A DNA stretch of 64,000 nt from Clitoria ternatea (lineage: Eukaryota; Streptophyta; Magnoliopsida; Fabales; Fabaceae). Shown here piece by piece: positions 12,073 through 23,418 of this stretch. The notes below the pieces were generated by a model that saw nothing but the letters and a program-made list of their open reading frames with translations, was not told the origin of the DNA and ran no database searches. The stretch's first letter is position 1. Each line of letters starts with the position of its first letter. Position numbers and translations under genes: made by a program. The stretch spans positions 119,366,501 through 119,430,500 of the forward strand of contig CM075669.1 of NCBI GenBank assembly GCA_037962975.1. The letters run 5' to 3'.

Positions 12073-12095
12073 AACTCTCCCCAACCTAGATTTTT
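12073..12095 (-). other. Polypurine tract of Calypso-like element
   Basis: The minus strand reads GGTTGGGGAGAGTT immediately before the 3' LTR. Confidence 0.75.
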
Positions 12096-13350
12096 GCTTG
12101 TCCTCAAGTAAAAAGAAATTTTGGAAAGGGAATCAAGCATTCAAAAATCTGAGTTTCTGTTGCAGACAAAAAGTTTAGAAAACAATAATCTGAGTTGATG
12201 TCTAGGCAAATGATTTTCTTAATACCAATTCCTTAAAATGTAATGCACTATTACCTTGTTCATAAAGCATGTAACCCATTGCTGTAAGAATAGAGAACTC
12301 TCATTATTTCTTACCAGGTGTCTGGTTCGCTCATCCATCATTAGAACTGCTCAGTTAACATTGGCCGTCATTTCCAGTAAAACCAGAATTCAAATGAATA
12401 GCAAGGATCAAAAGGTCTTTTAAGGATGTAATGAGGCTGGGTTGACAAGAATCTTTGGTTTTTCTTGGTTTCAAAACGCATGTTCAAAGAAGAGCATAAG
12501 TGTTTTTGGTTAATTTATTTAACAATTTAGAAGGCTTCTTCTTTGCATTAAAACTTCAGACCTTTCCTTTGTTTTCCTCCAGCTCTTTTATACCTTTTTG
12601 GAGAGCTTACTATTCTTCTTTTTGCATTTTCTTCTACTGCCTCCATTTGTTTCATCTCCTTTTGAGAAAAAAAATATTTTATGCTCTTTTTTCAAGATGA
12701 ACATGCAGGTAGGATAGGATTTTTGCTTTTATGCTTAGCTTAGGGTAGAGAAAAAAAATTTTTATGCTTTTATGGCTCAAAAGATGGGCTGCCAAAAAAA
12801 TTGGATATTTTTATCAGGGTAGCTTTTTGGCTCTTGGCTAACTATGTTTTCAAAATTGCCTTATCATTTCCTTGCTTATTTCTTAAGAAAAAGGTTTTAA
12901 TTAGAAAATCAATCAATGCTAATTTAACAAATTCAAATGAGGCTCTCAAGTGTTTAGATTTCTCACTGCTTACTTCCTTATTCTAACAGAAAAGGGTTCA
13001 AGTCATGTAAACAAGCAAAAGTACATGCATCCCAGTTCCTTGGTTCTTAATTAAGTCGTTTTGCCTAAGAAAAAATCAGTGTTGTTGCCTAAAAACATTC
13101 TGCTGCTTGGAAACTTTTCTTGTTCAAAAAGTAAAATCTTTGGTTGGGGTTTTCAAAAAATGTTCAAAGTCTTAATCATCAAAACAGGAAAGCAACAAGA
13201 ATAAAATCGCAAGCAGATAATCACAAGCAATCAATAATAATCACAAGCAATTCTAAAGTATGCTGTATTAAAGCTAAAGTAAAGCTGTAAATTGTCAATT
13301 GGAAATAAAACTAAATGGCAATTTAAACTTCAAGAGAAAAAGAAAAATTT
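12096..13350 (-). other. Non-coding 3' region between env-like gene and PPT
   Basis: AT-rich and without recognisable coding sequence. It contains several homopolymer runs. Open frames at 12500-12986 show no motif. Confidence 0.5.
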
Positions 13351-14653
13351 TCACTCTTCCTCGGATGAGTCCTCCTCTGTTCCCAAGTCTCTTTCTGGAG
13401 GTCCCTGAGTTGAAGTTCCTGGCCTATCCTCCTGTGTAGCTTCACCTCCTCCCACAAAAGGAGGCCTGTCCCCAGGCCAAGCAAGCAGGGCCTCAAACTG
13501 GGCAGGTGGCATCCATGGATTGTGTTGACCTGCAGGAATGCTATGATAAAGGCCATTGTGAACATGTAACAAACCTCTATGCTGAGCGTTCTGCTGGGCC
13601 AGGAGATGGCTGTTTTGAACTTTCAGGATGTGAATGCCTTGTAAAATCAGGTTGGCTTCTGTGCTGAGGGGGGGTGGGCAGGTGCAGTGCTGAATGCTTG
13701 CTGTGCTGCTTGTGAGGCATGTGGAGGAGGTACATCAGTTGTAGGGAGTGCTGGATTACTGCAGTAACGCTCAATGAAGCGTTTGTCTATGGAAGGCCTG
13801 ATTGGTTTGAGGTCTTGTACCTCAACACCATGAGCTGCACAAAAATCAGTGATAAAGGCAGGAAAACCAAGACTCCCTTTTACCTTTTGACCTGCCTGGG
13901 AATACTTCTGGTCAGAAATCACAAACTTGTGGATTTCATCCGATAGTAGTTGGGCTAGATCAATAGAGATGTCCTCTCTCAGAATGCAGTATAGGAGATA
14001 ACACCTACTAAAAATCAAATCAGAGACATGAGCGTTAGGTGCTATGTTAGCTAATAAGAAGGAAGTCCAAACTTGAGCAATAGTAGTCATGTCCTTTCTT
14101 AAAACTCTCAGTGGTGTCTCCCCTTGCCCCATTTGAAAGTGGTGTCCTGGAACACAAATAGCGGCTTCAAGGTCATGTGTGGCAATGAACTGGTTCCTTG
14201 CAACCATGGCAGCATATTCGCAGATTTCCCCTTCTCCTAAGGTCATGATGTTCCCCAAGTAGAAATTGATTGTGTCTCTGTCATATGAGAGCCAGGTACC
14301 CCGCACATAGGTTTTTCGTTCCCCCCTCCATCTCTTGTCCAGGCGTTTGCATAGAATTCTCTTACCACTTCAGGGTCAAATTTCTCCCTTGGGTAACATA
14401 CTTTTAACCAATTTCTCCTTCTTATGATCTGCAGGAAGGCATCGCAGTCTCCCAAGGCCAAGTCTACTTTCCTTTCTGGTATGAATGTCCAATTTGATAT
14501 GTCTTCATACCTCTTGCTGTTGCCTTTCTTCCTAAATCTTGGAGCATCATCTTGCTCATCTGTGCGTGGTCTTTTGCCCTTGTTCCTTCGGGAACTCCTT
14601 TTTGGGGAAGTGGTGTCAGGGGGGTTTGGTGCAGTTTTCTTGGTTCTGGCCAT
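13351..14653 (-). pseudogene. env-like third ORF of Calypso-like element, frameshifted
   Basis: This is the downstream ORF that marks the Athila/Calypso lineage; its role is unproven. The start is the Met at 14651-14653, directly after a splice-acceptor-like TTCTTGCAG. The N-terminus is basic (MARTKKTAPNPPD, SRRNKGKR), followed by a plant-transposon-protein domain (EFYANAW; WLSYDRDTINFYLGN). Frameshifts lie near 14300 and at a G7 run near 13668-13674; the C-terminal frame (AWPGDRPP, ending in an acidic tail at 13351) aligns with the equivalent tail in the neighbouring element. I see no convincing transmembrane segment in the readable parts. Confidence 0.75.
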
Positions 14654-16038
14654 CTGCAAGAAAGTTAAGAACCACTTTGCACTTAAAATACTTCCTTTCA
14701 GGACTTTTATCAGACATTAAGCATGCATTAAAAGGATGTGAAACAGGAAAGGGACATGCATTCCAATGAAAGTGAAACACAAGAGCCAAACCTTAAACCT
14801 CTTTCTCTGAACAATCCAGAAAACAACCAAGCATAGATCATGGTAGTCATTAAAAACAGGGAGAAAAGATATCAACGTGTGCAAAAAGAAAGGTATCAAT
14901 CCTCCCTAACACAGTAATTATATGCTGTTAATTCAAAAAGAGGATAGTGCAGTAGTTACCTGGAAGGATCCGAACGTGCTAGAGAGAATGGTTTGCAAAA
15001 TAAAAGTGTGATTTATGAAATGAAAGGGGAAAAGACAATTATTGGAGAAGAGAGGGTAGTTACAAAACTTAGAGAGTCAGAAGGTTGATGAACGGTTATG
15101 TGAGTGAGAGAGTGGGCAGTTTCAGAATTCTGCATTTATTAGTATCAGGGGTCTGTTTTGCATTTCACGCTTGAGCGCCATGATGTCACGCTTGAGCGCG
15201 AGAGTTCAACGCTTGAGCGCAATATATCCACGCTTGAGCGTGATCGGCCTGGATTCAGAGTCTGAGAATGAAAACTTCACGCTTGAGCGTGTTTTTGTCA
15301 CGCTTGGGCGTAAGAGTTGCGCGCTTGAGCGCAGGGTTATCACGCTTGAGCGTGTGGGCATTGCTCCAAGGTATGCTTTCCTCGCTCAGGCTTGTGTTTG
15401 TCTCGCTTGAGCGTGCAACAGAACTTTCATACCTGATGCTTTATTCAATGGCTCGCTTGAGCGCATGTTTGGCACGCTTGAGCGTAGGGGTGTTGCGCTT
15501 GAGCGCCAGAGTATCACGCTTGAGCGTGATCAACCACCTGATGCTTAGTTTAATTTCTCGCTTGGGCGCAGGGGTCTTGCTTTGAGCGTGGTAGCCTCTG
15601 ATTGCTGTCCAGGTCCTTTCGTTTAAGCGTAAAAGGTCACGCTTAAGCGAGATCGGGTTTATTTTGTTGGAAATTTCTTTAGCAGAGGTGCCACGCTTAA
15701 GCTTGACTCTCACGCTTAAGCTTGATGAGGATGGTTTAGGACTTACCTTGGCTCGCTTAAGCTGGATTATCCACGCTTGAGCGTGGTGATGTCCTCATGT
15801 CTCTCTGAATTCAACTTCCAGCTCCAGTTTTGTTTGCCTTTGTAAACAGAAACTTTAAAATGAAATAAAATTTTCAAGGAAAAAAAGCACAAAAGATTAG
15901 GTTGCCTCCCAATGAGCGCTTGTTTAACGTCATTAGCTTGACGCCTGAGTTTGGTCATGGGTCTTTTAGCAGGATGTCAGTGGCAACCTTCTCCACTTCT
16001 CCTCCTAAATAGGGCTTTACTCTCTGTCCATTCACGAC
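14654..16038 (-). other. Spacer between pol and env-like gene, with motif array
   Basis: Non-coding spacer. It holds a dense CACGCTTGAGCGTG array (15163-15795) and, near 15898-15950, a GGTTGCCTCCCAATGAGCGC block also found (as GGTTACCTCCCATTGAGCGC) next to gag-pro in the neighbouring element. An intron removed to express the env-like gene could end at 14654. Confidence 0.6.
15163..15795. repeat. Internal CACGCTTGAGCGTG motif array
   Basis: About 25-30 copies of the same 12-14 bp motif seen in the LTRs, mostly in one orientation (CGCTTGAGCG), at irregular 20-40 bp spacing. Confidence 0.88.
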
Positions 16039-19000
16039 CTAAGTTCTTTCAGATTTAGGATCTTGTAATTCAATAGCTCCATAAGGTTTCACCTCCTTCA
16101 CAATAAAGGGTCCTGACCATTTAGACTTGAGTTTTCCTGGGAATAGTTTCATCCTTGAGTTGAAAAGAAGAACAGATTGTCCCTGGTGAAAACTCTTCTT
16201 CATGATGTGTCTATCATGGTAAACCTTCATTTTCTCCTTGTAGATCCTGGATGAGTCATAGGCATGATTCCTCCACTCTTCTAACTTATGCATCTGGGTC
16301 TTCCTCTCTTCAGCTGATGCTTTTGGGTCATAGTTGAGGGTTTTCAGTGCCCAAAATGCTTTGTGTTCAAGTTCCACTGGAAGATGGCAATTTTTACCAT
16401 ACACCAACTGATAAGGTGAAAATCCAGTTGGTGCCTTGTATGCTGTTCTATAGGCCCATAAAGCGTCATCTAGCTTTAATGACCAATCTTTTCTGCTTTA
16501 GCTTATTGTCTTCTCCAGTATCCTCTTAATTTCTCTGTTGGATACTTCCACTTGGCCATTTGCTTGAGGATGGTAAGGGGAAGTTACTTTGTGCTTGACT
16601 CCATAATGTTCAAGGCATCTTTGGAGTTGACTGTTGCAGAAATGAGAGCCTCCATCACTTATTAAGACTCTTGGGGTGCCAATCCTGCTGAAAATATGTT
16701 TCTTAAGAAATTTGATGACAGTCTTGGCATCAGCTTTAGTACATGCCATGGCTTCCACCCACTTAGAGACATAGTCTACTGCCACAATTATGTACTCATT
16801 TGAGAATGACATTGGTAATGGCCCAGTAAAATCTATGCCCCAGCAATCAAAGACTTCTATTTCAAGGATGGCAGTCAAGGGCATCTCATGTCTTTTTGAT
16901 ATGTTTCCTGTCTTCTGACATGCTTCACAATGCTGCACAAAAACATTAGCATCTTTAAACAAAGAGGGCCAATAAAAACCTGATTGGAGGATCTTTGCTG
17001 CTGTCCTTTCCCCATTGAAATGTCCTCCATAGGGTGAGCTGTGACAGTGCCATAGGATGCTCTCAGCCTCCTCTTGGGACACACATCTCCTCAAGATGTG
17101 ATCTGATCCAAGTTTGAATAGGTAGGGGTCATCCCATATGAATTGCTTCGCATCCCTTAGAAACTTCTTCTTCTGCTGCCATGAAAGGTCATCAGGCAGT
17201 ACTCCAGCAGCTTTAAAGTTGGCCATGTCTGCAAACCATGGCCGTTCTTTCATCATCAGTAGCTTTTCATCAGGAAATTCTTCCTTCACTTCAGGTTGGA
17301 GCCGTGTGACTTCCTGATTGACAAGTCGGGACAAATGATCTGCAATAAAATTTTCGCTGCCCTTTTTGTCTTTGACTACTAGGTTGAATTCTTGCATTAG
17401 CAAGATCCATCTAATCAGTCTGGGCTTAGAATCAGGTTTATTCAACAAATATTTAATGGCAGCATGGTCAGTAAAAATAGTGATTTTGGAACCAATCAGA
17501 TAAGGTCTAAATTTCTCCAGGCCATACACTATTGCTAAGAGTTCTTTCTCTGTTGTTGCATAATTTGTTTGTGCAGGGTTTAAAACTTTACTAGCATAGT
17601 GTATAACATGAAAAATTTTAGCCTTTCTTTGTCCTAATACGGCCCCAACAGCATAATCACTGGCATCACACATCATTTCAAAATCTAGTCCCCAATCAGG
17701 GGCAACTATTACAGGTGCACATGTTAGTTTATGCTTTAGAGTTTCAAAGGCATGTAAACAAGAATCATCAAAAATAAAAGGAGTGTCTTTGTTTAAGAGA
17801 TTACTCAAAGGCTTTGCAATTTTTGAGAAGTCCTTGATGAACCTTCTATAAAATCCTGCATGGCCCAAGAAGCTTCTGACTCCTTTTACATTTCCTGGTG
17901 GTGGCAATTTCTTGATTACTTCCACCTTTGCTTTGTCCACTTCAATGCCTCTTTTGGAGATTTGATGTCCTAACACAATGCCTTCAGTCACCATGAAGTG
18001 ACATTTTTCCCAATTCAAAACCAAATTGGTGTCTACACATCTTTTCAACACAATGGTCAAATTTTTCAAACATTGATCAAATGATGAACCAAAAACAGAG
18101 AAATCATCCATGAAAACCTCTATGCATTTTTCCACCAAATCAGAGAAGATAGCAAGCATACATCTTTGAAATGTTGCAGGGGCATTGCACAATCCGAAGG
18201 GCATTTTTCTATATGCAAATACCCCAAAGGGACATGTGAATGCTGTTTTTTCTTGATCCTCAGGTGCAACTGCGATCTGGTTATACCCTGAGTATCCATC
18301 TAGAAAGCAGTAGTATGCTTGACCTGCAAGTCTTTCTAGCATTTGATCCATGAAGGGCAGAGGGAAATGATCTTTCCGGGTAGCAGTGTTTAGTTTCCTG
18401 TAATCGATACACATCCTCCATCCTGTGACAGTTCTTGTAGGGATCAATTCATGTTTCTCATTCTGTATGACAGTGATTCCTCCTTTCTTTGGAACAACCT
18501 GCATAGGGCTCACCCAAGAGCTATCAGAAATAGGATAAATTATACCAGCTTCTAGTAACTTGGTTACCTCCCCTTTTACTACTTCCTTCATAGTTGGGTT
18601 CAAGTGTCTCTGTGGCTGAGCAATTGGTTTGAATTCTTGTTCCATGTAAATGTGATGAGTGCAGTAAGTTGGGCTTATTCCCTTCAAATCTTCCAGCCTC
18701 CATCCAATCGCTGTTGAATGTTCCTTCAACACTTGAATCAACTGCTTCTCTTCTGTACCTGTCAATTCCCTGTTAATAATAACAGGTTTTTGGTTATCAT
18801 TATCAAGAAAGACATATTTCAAGTGTGGAGGTAAAGCTTTTAACTCCACTTTTGGTGGAATAACTTCTTTTGTTTCCTCAGACAGCCTTTTAAAGTGACT
18901 TTCTTTTTGAGCATCTTGCTTGTCCTTCTTGTTTTCCTCCATTGCTCCAATGTTCAGCTTCTCCAGTGGATCTCTGTTGAACCATTCGTTGGTTTGTTCT

Positions 19001-19722
19001 CTGATGGCTTCTTCTTCAATGTCAATTTTGAAGCACTGTTGTTTGTCTTTTGGGTATTTCATTGCATCAAACATGTTGAAATTTACTTCTTCATCTTGCA
19101 CTCTCACTTTTAACTTCCCGTCATCCACATTAATGATTACTTTTGCAGTCTTCATGAAGGGTCTCCCCAAAATGAGAGGTACTTCTGCATCTTCTTCTAT
19201 ATCCATTATGACAAAATCTACAGGAAACACAAACTTGTCAACTCTTACCAGTACATCTTCAGCTATGCCATATGGAAATTTCATAGACCTATCCGCCAGC
19301 TGGAGGGTCATCCGGGTTGGCTTCACCTCAAGATCTCCAATTTTTTTCACCATTGAGAGAGGCATTAGATTAATGCTTGCTCCCAAATCCAAGAGTGCTT
19401 TTCCTACTGGTAGAGTACCAATAGTTACTGGGATTGTGAAACTTCCGGGGTCTTTTGTTTTTTGTGGCAGTGCCTTTTGAATGATGGCACTGCAGCCTGC
19501 TGCAAGCTCCACTGTTTCTTCAGAAAATCTCTTCTTCTTTGTTAACAGCTCCTTCATAAATTTAGCGTAAGTTGGCATTTGCTCCATGGCTTCCACAAAA
19601 GGTATGTTTATTTGTAACCTTTTGAAGATATCCATAAATCTTGCAAATTGCCTTTCCTTGTCCATTTTTGAAGGGTTCTTTGGATACGGCAAGCTCTTCA
19701 GTTGTGGTGTTGGGTCGTCCAC
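16039..19722 (-). pseudogene. Athila/Calypso-type pol (protease, RT, RNase H, integrase)
   Basis: One frame from a Met at 19722, open for 1,074 codons. Order: aspartic protease (active-site pattern DLGASINLMP, later LILGRPFM; about residues 95-235); reverse transcriptase (MCIDYRKLN; KMPFGLCNAPATFQRCM; FMDDFSVFG; about 400-610); RNase H (CDASDYAVGAVLG; FTDHAAIKYLL); and integrase with zinc-binding region (CEACQKTGN) and core (WGIDFTGPLP, then ISDGGSHFCN). A TAA at 16498-16500 stops the frame within the integrase; the same frame continues to 16039 with the C-terminal region (KWSGPFIVKEV). Gag lies upstream in another frame, with the shift at an A-rich stretch near 19747-19756. Confidence 0.93.
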
Positions 19723-19739
19723 CTTCTTCTTCCCTTCTT

Positions 19740-21278
19740 TTATTTCTTTTTTTTTTCTTTTTCAACCTCCTCCTTCATATTTACATCATTATTCTTCTTT
19801 TCACTAACTTCCTCTTCTGTTTCTTTTTCTTCTTCTACTTTTTCTTCCACCTTGTCATTCTCTTTTTGTCCAATGACCTTTCCACTTCTTGTTGTGATTG
19901 CTTTGCATTGCTCCTTTGGATTTGGGTGTGTATTGGCTCCAAATTGGGAGTTGTGATGCTCTACAATTTGGCGAGCCAATTGCCCCACTTGTGTCTCCAG
20001 GTTTCTTATCGAAGCATCAATGTTCTTTTGGTTGGTGATTAAGACCTGCATGAATTTTTCTAGAGTGTCCTCTAGTTTTGATGTCCTTTCTGTCAATGAA
20101 GGACCTTGCTGATAAGGTTGCTGTCTGTTGGATGTGCTTGCTTCTTGCTTCCATCCACCACTTTGACTATTCCTCCATCCCTGTGAAAAATTATTGTGGT
20201 AAGTATTGTTATTGAAGTTACTTTGCTTACCTTGGTTATTCATATAGAGGATAGATTGGTCTCCTTGTTCTCCTTGGCAGTGTCCATTCTGATGTTCTCC
20301 TCCACAAAAGTCACATCTCATTTGTGCTTGTTGGTTTCCTGTAGAGGACTGTACAGCATGCAGTTGTTGCGGGAGTTTTGCCATTTGCTGTGTCAGAACT
20401 TCAATTTGTTGTGTCAAAATCTTATTTTGAGCCAAAATGGCATCTGTTGTATTAAGTTCCAACACTCCCTTCTTTTGGATTTGTGTTCTGTCATGCTGAG
20501 CCTGGTAATCTGTGGATGATAATGCTTCAATGATCCTTGTAGCTTGCTCTGCATCCACTGTCATCATGGTTCCTCCAGCTGCTGCATCCAAAATCATTTT
20601 AGTATCACCCTATAAACCACTGTAAAAGATATTCAATTGGGCAATATCTTCCAGTCCATGGTTTGGGCATCTTCTGAGGAGAGATTTGAAGCGTTCCCAT
20701 GCTTCACAAAAGGGTTCATCATGGCTTTGTTTAAATGTTGTGATATCTGATTTAGCCTTGATGAATCTGGATGGTGGGAAGAATCTGTGTAGGAATTTTT
20801 CCTCCACTGTCTCCTAGCTGTTCAAGCTTTGATTTGGGTGTGACTGGAGCTATTCTTTGGCTTTTCCTGCAAGAGAAAAAGGAAACAATCTTAGGTATGC
20901 TGCCTCAATTACTTCCTGTTCAAATCCCATTGTTCCTACCAATTCATAGAATGTGGCCAAGTGAGTGTAAGGATCTTCACTGGACATTCCATGAAATTGA
21001 TGGGAACTAATTAAACTAAGGAAAGCAGGTTTCATTTCTATAGCCCTGATTGTATTTGGTATATCAATGCTTGAGTAGTGTCTAGGTCCTTGTTGCAATG
21101 TGTAATCTCCAAGTGTTCTCCTTGGTGGATTTTGATTATTGCTGTTGTCCTCCATTGTAACAGAGGAAGTTTGTCCTACGTGGAAGTTCTGCTTGGCTTT
21201 CTTGATTTTCTTGAGGAACCTGTCTATCTCAGGATCAAATGCAAGTTGTTCTTTTGTACCCTGTCCTCTCAAGATCAT
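19740..21278 (-). pseudogene. Athila/Calypso-type gag with three in-frame stops
   Basis: Capsid/nucleocapsid gene of the element. The frame begins at a Met at 21278 (FDPEIDRFLKKIK). The retrotrans_gag core follows (EDPYTHLATFYELVGTMGF; LRLFPFSLAGKAKE; FLHRFFPPSRFIKAKSDI; WERFKSLLRRCPNHG), then a Gln-rich linker, a Cys/His cluster (CDFCGGEHQNGHC) and a highly charged Lys/Glu tail. In-frame stops at 20850, 20814 and 20610 are each one transition away from a Trp or Gln codon. The frame ends at 19740, after the lysine run where the pol frame takes over. Confidence 0.88.
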
Positions 21279-21391
21279 AAATCAAGAACTCAAAGTAGCA
21301 AGGTTAAAAAAAAATAAAAAAACAAATTACAAACAAGTTTATTTACACTGTCTTGTCAATTCAATGCTAAAATATTCAAACTTAAATCACC

Positions 21392-21409
21392 TCCCCGGCT
21401 GCGGCGCCA
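21392..21409 (-). other. Primer binding site (tRNA-Asp type)
   Basis: The minus strand reads TGGCGCCGCAGCCGGGGA, a near match to the complement of the plant tRNA-Asp 3' end. Five bases separate it from the LTR. Confidence 0.8.
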
Positions 21410-21414
21410 AAACT

Positions 21415-23100
21415 TGATAAGTGTTTTGCTTATATTGAGTTTGCTGAAAGAGAATCAAGTTTGTATAATATGAACTCAATGAAATGGATGTGCCAAGTTT
21501 AAACATAAAAGTTGTAATATAGTATAGTTGTCATTCCACTGAGGAGGTGCTAGAATGAAGATCTTAGTTTGAATTGATTAGGCAGAAAGTTTCAGTTTTG
21601 ATTTGTTGTGAATGTTGCTGAATGAAAAACAGTAAGTAACAAAATAACAGAGGATAGCACTTTGCAAAATATAACAGTAAATGATGTTGGAAAAATCAGT
21701 TTTGTAAAACAGGGATTGGCTTCATCACATCTTCACCTCTGTAAGCTGCATAAGTTTCCATATAAGTAAATCGAAAAGATAAGTTCTACGTCACAATCAA
21801 AGTCATTTGCATTGATCCCTCGACTACAAAATTCATAAGAATGATTTCCAAACCGCTGATCCCTTAGTCACTTTGGAAACCATTCCAGCATTATCGATCG
21901 ATTGTTTTGACGTTTGTTGCGTTAGACGCCATCCCTGGCTACCTACTCACAACAAGCATTTCTTTCAGGGTCTGCTTTCAAAAGTCACTTCCCAGCATAC
22001 TCAAGAAAACTTAGAACAAGAAAATAGTGATCAAGTACTTTCAGGCATTAAACGCAGAAGGAAATACAGAAACTTTATCAAATCTCATTACTCAATGAAA
22101 ACTTACGACAGCAGTGTTGAATGGATTACAGCCAATCCCATAAGGGAGATTAGTTACTCATGCCTTGCATTTTCACCATCAAAGAAATGAATACAGAAAA
22201 TGGAAAGTGTGAAATGAAAAATACAGAGGATGAAATGATGTATGATGTGATAGGAGATTGATGATGATGCCCTATTTGCAGCTTGCTTTATAGGAGTTTT
22301 TGGCTTAGCTTCTCTTACCCACTTGCGTAGAACCCATGCGGCATCTTTCAGAGACTGGTGGAAACAGCAGAAAGTGGATGAGTTTGCATCGCATTACGGG
22401 TGAATAAAGAATTAAGAAGCCCACGCTGTGTGAGTCACGCTTGAGCTTGATGGTCACGCTCAAGCGTGAAGGGTTCTGAAGCTTTTTGATAGTCTTGCGC
22501 TTGAGCTTCCTTGTCCATGCTTAAGCGTGGTTCCTTTGTTCAACATATGCTTGATCCTTCGCTTCAAGCTGGGCATGTCATGCTTTGAGCGAGCTCCTCT
22601 ATCCCAACATATGTACTCCACGCTCAAGCCACGCTCAAGCGGGATCGAGGTCACGCCCAAGCGGCTCCTTCCCACGCTTAAGCGTGAGATGACCCTGATG
22701 CTATCCCTGCTTCCAATTTAGTCACGCCTGAGCTCCATGTTGCCACGCTTGAGCGTCAGTCATGCATGAAGTCACGCTTGAGCGAGCTCGGGCTCACGCT
22801 CAAGCGTGAGAGCCTGTTGGTGTGTTCCTCATCATTTCACTTGGGTGCATGGGCAACGTAGGCTTTTGTTTCCTCCACGCTCAAGCGTGTAGTGTATCAC
22901 GCTCAAGTGTCCTTGCTTGATGCTCTTTGTTTCTTCAAAGCTTTTGACAATTTGTTCACTGATTTTCAAATTTCAAGCTTCTTTTCTTAATACTCCTTTT
23001 ATAATCAAAATCATGCTCAATTATTTATCAATTTTGTTAAGTTATTCAAAAAATGGGTCTAATTAAGTCATGAATTTAATCATAAAATAAGCACTCATCA
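21415..23100 (-). repeat. 5' LTR of Calypso-like element
   Basis: 1,686 bp, about 99% identical by eye to 10379-12072. Minus-strand TATAAAG at 22286-22292 is the likely promoter TATA box. The CACGCTTGAGCGTG motif cluster lies at 22430-22920. Confidence 0.93.
22286..22292 (-). promoter_or_regulatory. TATA box of Calypso-like 5' LTR
   Basis: The minus strand reads TATAAAG, conserved in both LTRs. It lies between the motif cluster (upstream in element sense) and the inner half of the LTR, as expected for the U3/R junction. Confidence 0.55.
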
Positions 23101-23105
23101 ACCGT
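23101..23105. repeat. TSD ACCGT, right copy
   Basis: Matches 10374-10378. Confidence 0.9.
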
Positions 23106-23418
23106 CGACCATCCCACACCACATAGTCATTCAACAATTTACCTTTCAAATAATAATATCAATTCCTCATCACTCGGGTAGCCTGCTTGCTAACCCGACG
23201 TCACATAACACTGATCATTTCAACATTAGATATCACAAGATCATAACATGATAAACTCAACCACACCCGATCCTCCACCAATTAATGTACCCAGTCACAC
23301 ATGCACAAGCATAAACACACAACTACGTTTAGCAACATTTTCCTTAACCTGTTTACATTACCTCAATGACCTGAATAAGAAGCGAGTCCTATTCTAATTA
23401 ATTATAACCCGAACACCC
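23106..23418 (-). other. Middle piece of the interrupted 2.4-kb LTR-like sequence
   Basis: 313 bp between the two nested Athila-type elements. It continues the host sequence from 10378 and resumes at 32440. No gene. Confidence 0.75.
23414..23418. repeat. TSD CACCC, left copy
   Basis: Matches 32435-32439. Confidence 0.88.

Larger units (their letters stand above)
10379..23100 (-). mobile_element. Athila/Calypso-type Ty3/gypsy retrotransposon (env-like class)
   Basis: Complete structure of 12,722 bp: LTRs 10379-12072 and 21415-23100, TSD ACCGT, tRNA-Asp-type PBS at 21392-21409, purine-rich tract next to the 3' LTR, and gene order gag, protease, RT, RNase H, integrase, env-like on the minus strand. 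This order with a third ORF is that of Athila4 (Arabidopsis) and Calypso (soybean). Gag has three in-frame stops, pol one, and env-like two frameshifts, so it is non-autonomous now. The LTRs differ by about 14 substitutions, all transitions as counted by eye, and one 8-bp indel near 11078, so the insertion is recent. Confidence 0.92.

Noticed and set aside
18920..19480. 186-codon plus-strand open frame
   Set aside because: Antisense shadow of the protease part of the Calypso-like pol.
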